The translations under genes and the position numbers were made by a program. 5,367 nt of DNA from an uncultured Flavobacteriaceae bacterium. Lineage in GTDB: Bacteria > Bacteroidota > Bacteroidia > Flavobacteriales > Flavobacteriaceae. Location: contig CALITN010000019.1 in assembly GCA_938041595.1 (NCBI GenBank), positions 1-5,367 of the forward strand, read 5' to 3'. Each line of letters starts with the position of its first letter. The first letter of the stretch is position 1. Below are positions 5,335-5,367 of this stretch, piece after piece. Below the pieces are notes generated by a model. It saw nothing but the letters and a program-made list of their open reading frames with translations. It made no database searches and was not told the DNA's origin.

Positions 5335-5367
5335 ATGAAAAAGACACTACTCGCTTTTTTACTCATA
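5335..5367 (+). CDS. Start of a probable exported protein, 3' truncated by window edge
   Basis: ATG at 5335 opens a frame reading MKKTLLAFLLI to the end of the window, 11 codons without a stop. Two lysines followed by a run of hydrophobic residues is the typical opening of a signal peptide, so this is probably an exported protein or lipoprotein. It is divergent from the membrane protein gene. No Shine-Dalgarno is seen, which is normal for this phylum. Nothing can be said about function. Confidence 0.6.
   Translation, partial: MKKTLLAFLLI

Noticed and set aside
1..5367. Mobile element, CRISPR array, tRNA or rRNA
   Set aside because: No transposase or integrase frame, no regularly spaced repeats, no terminal inverted repeats and no cloverleaf or rRNA-like stretch were seen on either strand.

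Overview
The window looks like chromosomal DNA from a member of the Bacteroidota, most likely a flavobacterium. Supporting signs are a type IX secretion (CHU_C/gliding-type) C-terminal sorting domain, a LuxR-like helix-turn-helix of the kind found at the ends of Bacteroidota sensor proteins, signal peptides ending in ..NAQ or ..HAQ, an AT-rich composition, starts without Shine-Dalgarno sequences, and promoter-like TAnnTTTG elements. The species cannot be named from this sequence.

Layout. Positions 1-2766 (+) hold a tightly packed run of four genes: the 3' end of a secreted T9SS substrate, a stand-alone 84-residue HTH protein (2 bp after the previous stop), a lipoprotein with lipocalin-like features (again 2 bp after the previous stop), and a multi-pass acyltransferase of the HGSNAT/NagX type (20 bp after). 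The spacing suggests one transcript with coupled translation. Facing it tail-to-tail, with only 3 bp between stop codons, is a RidA-family gene (2770-3249, -) that appears to encode an exported protein. A 109-bp divergent intergenic region follows, containing a perfect 9-bp inverted repeat whose arms carry promoter-like -7 elements pointing outward. Next come a small secreted protein of unknown function (3359-3784, +), a strong rho-independent terminator that may serve both strands, and a large membrane protein of unknown family (3843-5156, -) with about six membrane segments and a C-terminal soluble domain. At the right edge (5335-5367, +) only the start of another gene is visible, and it looks like a signal peptide.

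Functionally, nearly every product is predicted to act in the envelope or outside the cell: a cell-surface or secreted T9SS protein, a lipoprotein, two integral membrane proteins, an exported RidA and one or two secreted proteins. The HTH protein is the only clear cytosolic regulator. The window holds no RNA gene, CRISPR array, transposase or phage signature that I can see. No new defence-type or mobile system is evident. The most notable items are the orphan HTH locked into the T9SS/lipoprotein/acyltransferase operon, the exported RidA with an overlapping upstream mini-ORF, and the divergent dyad.
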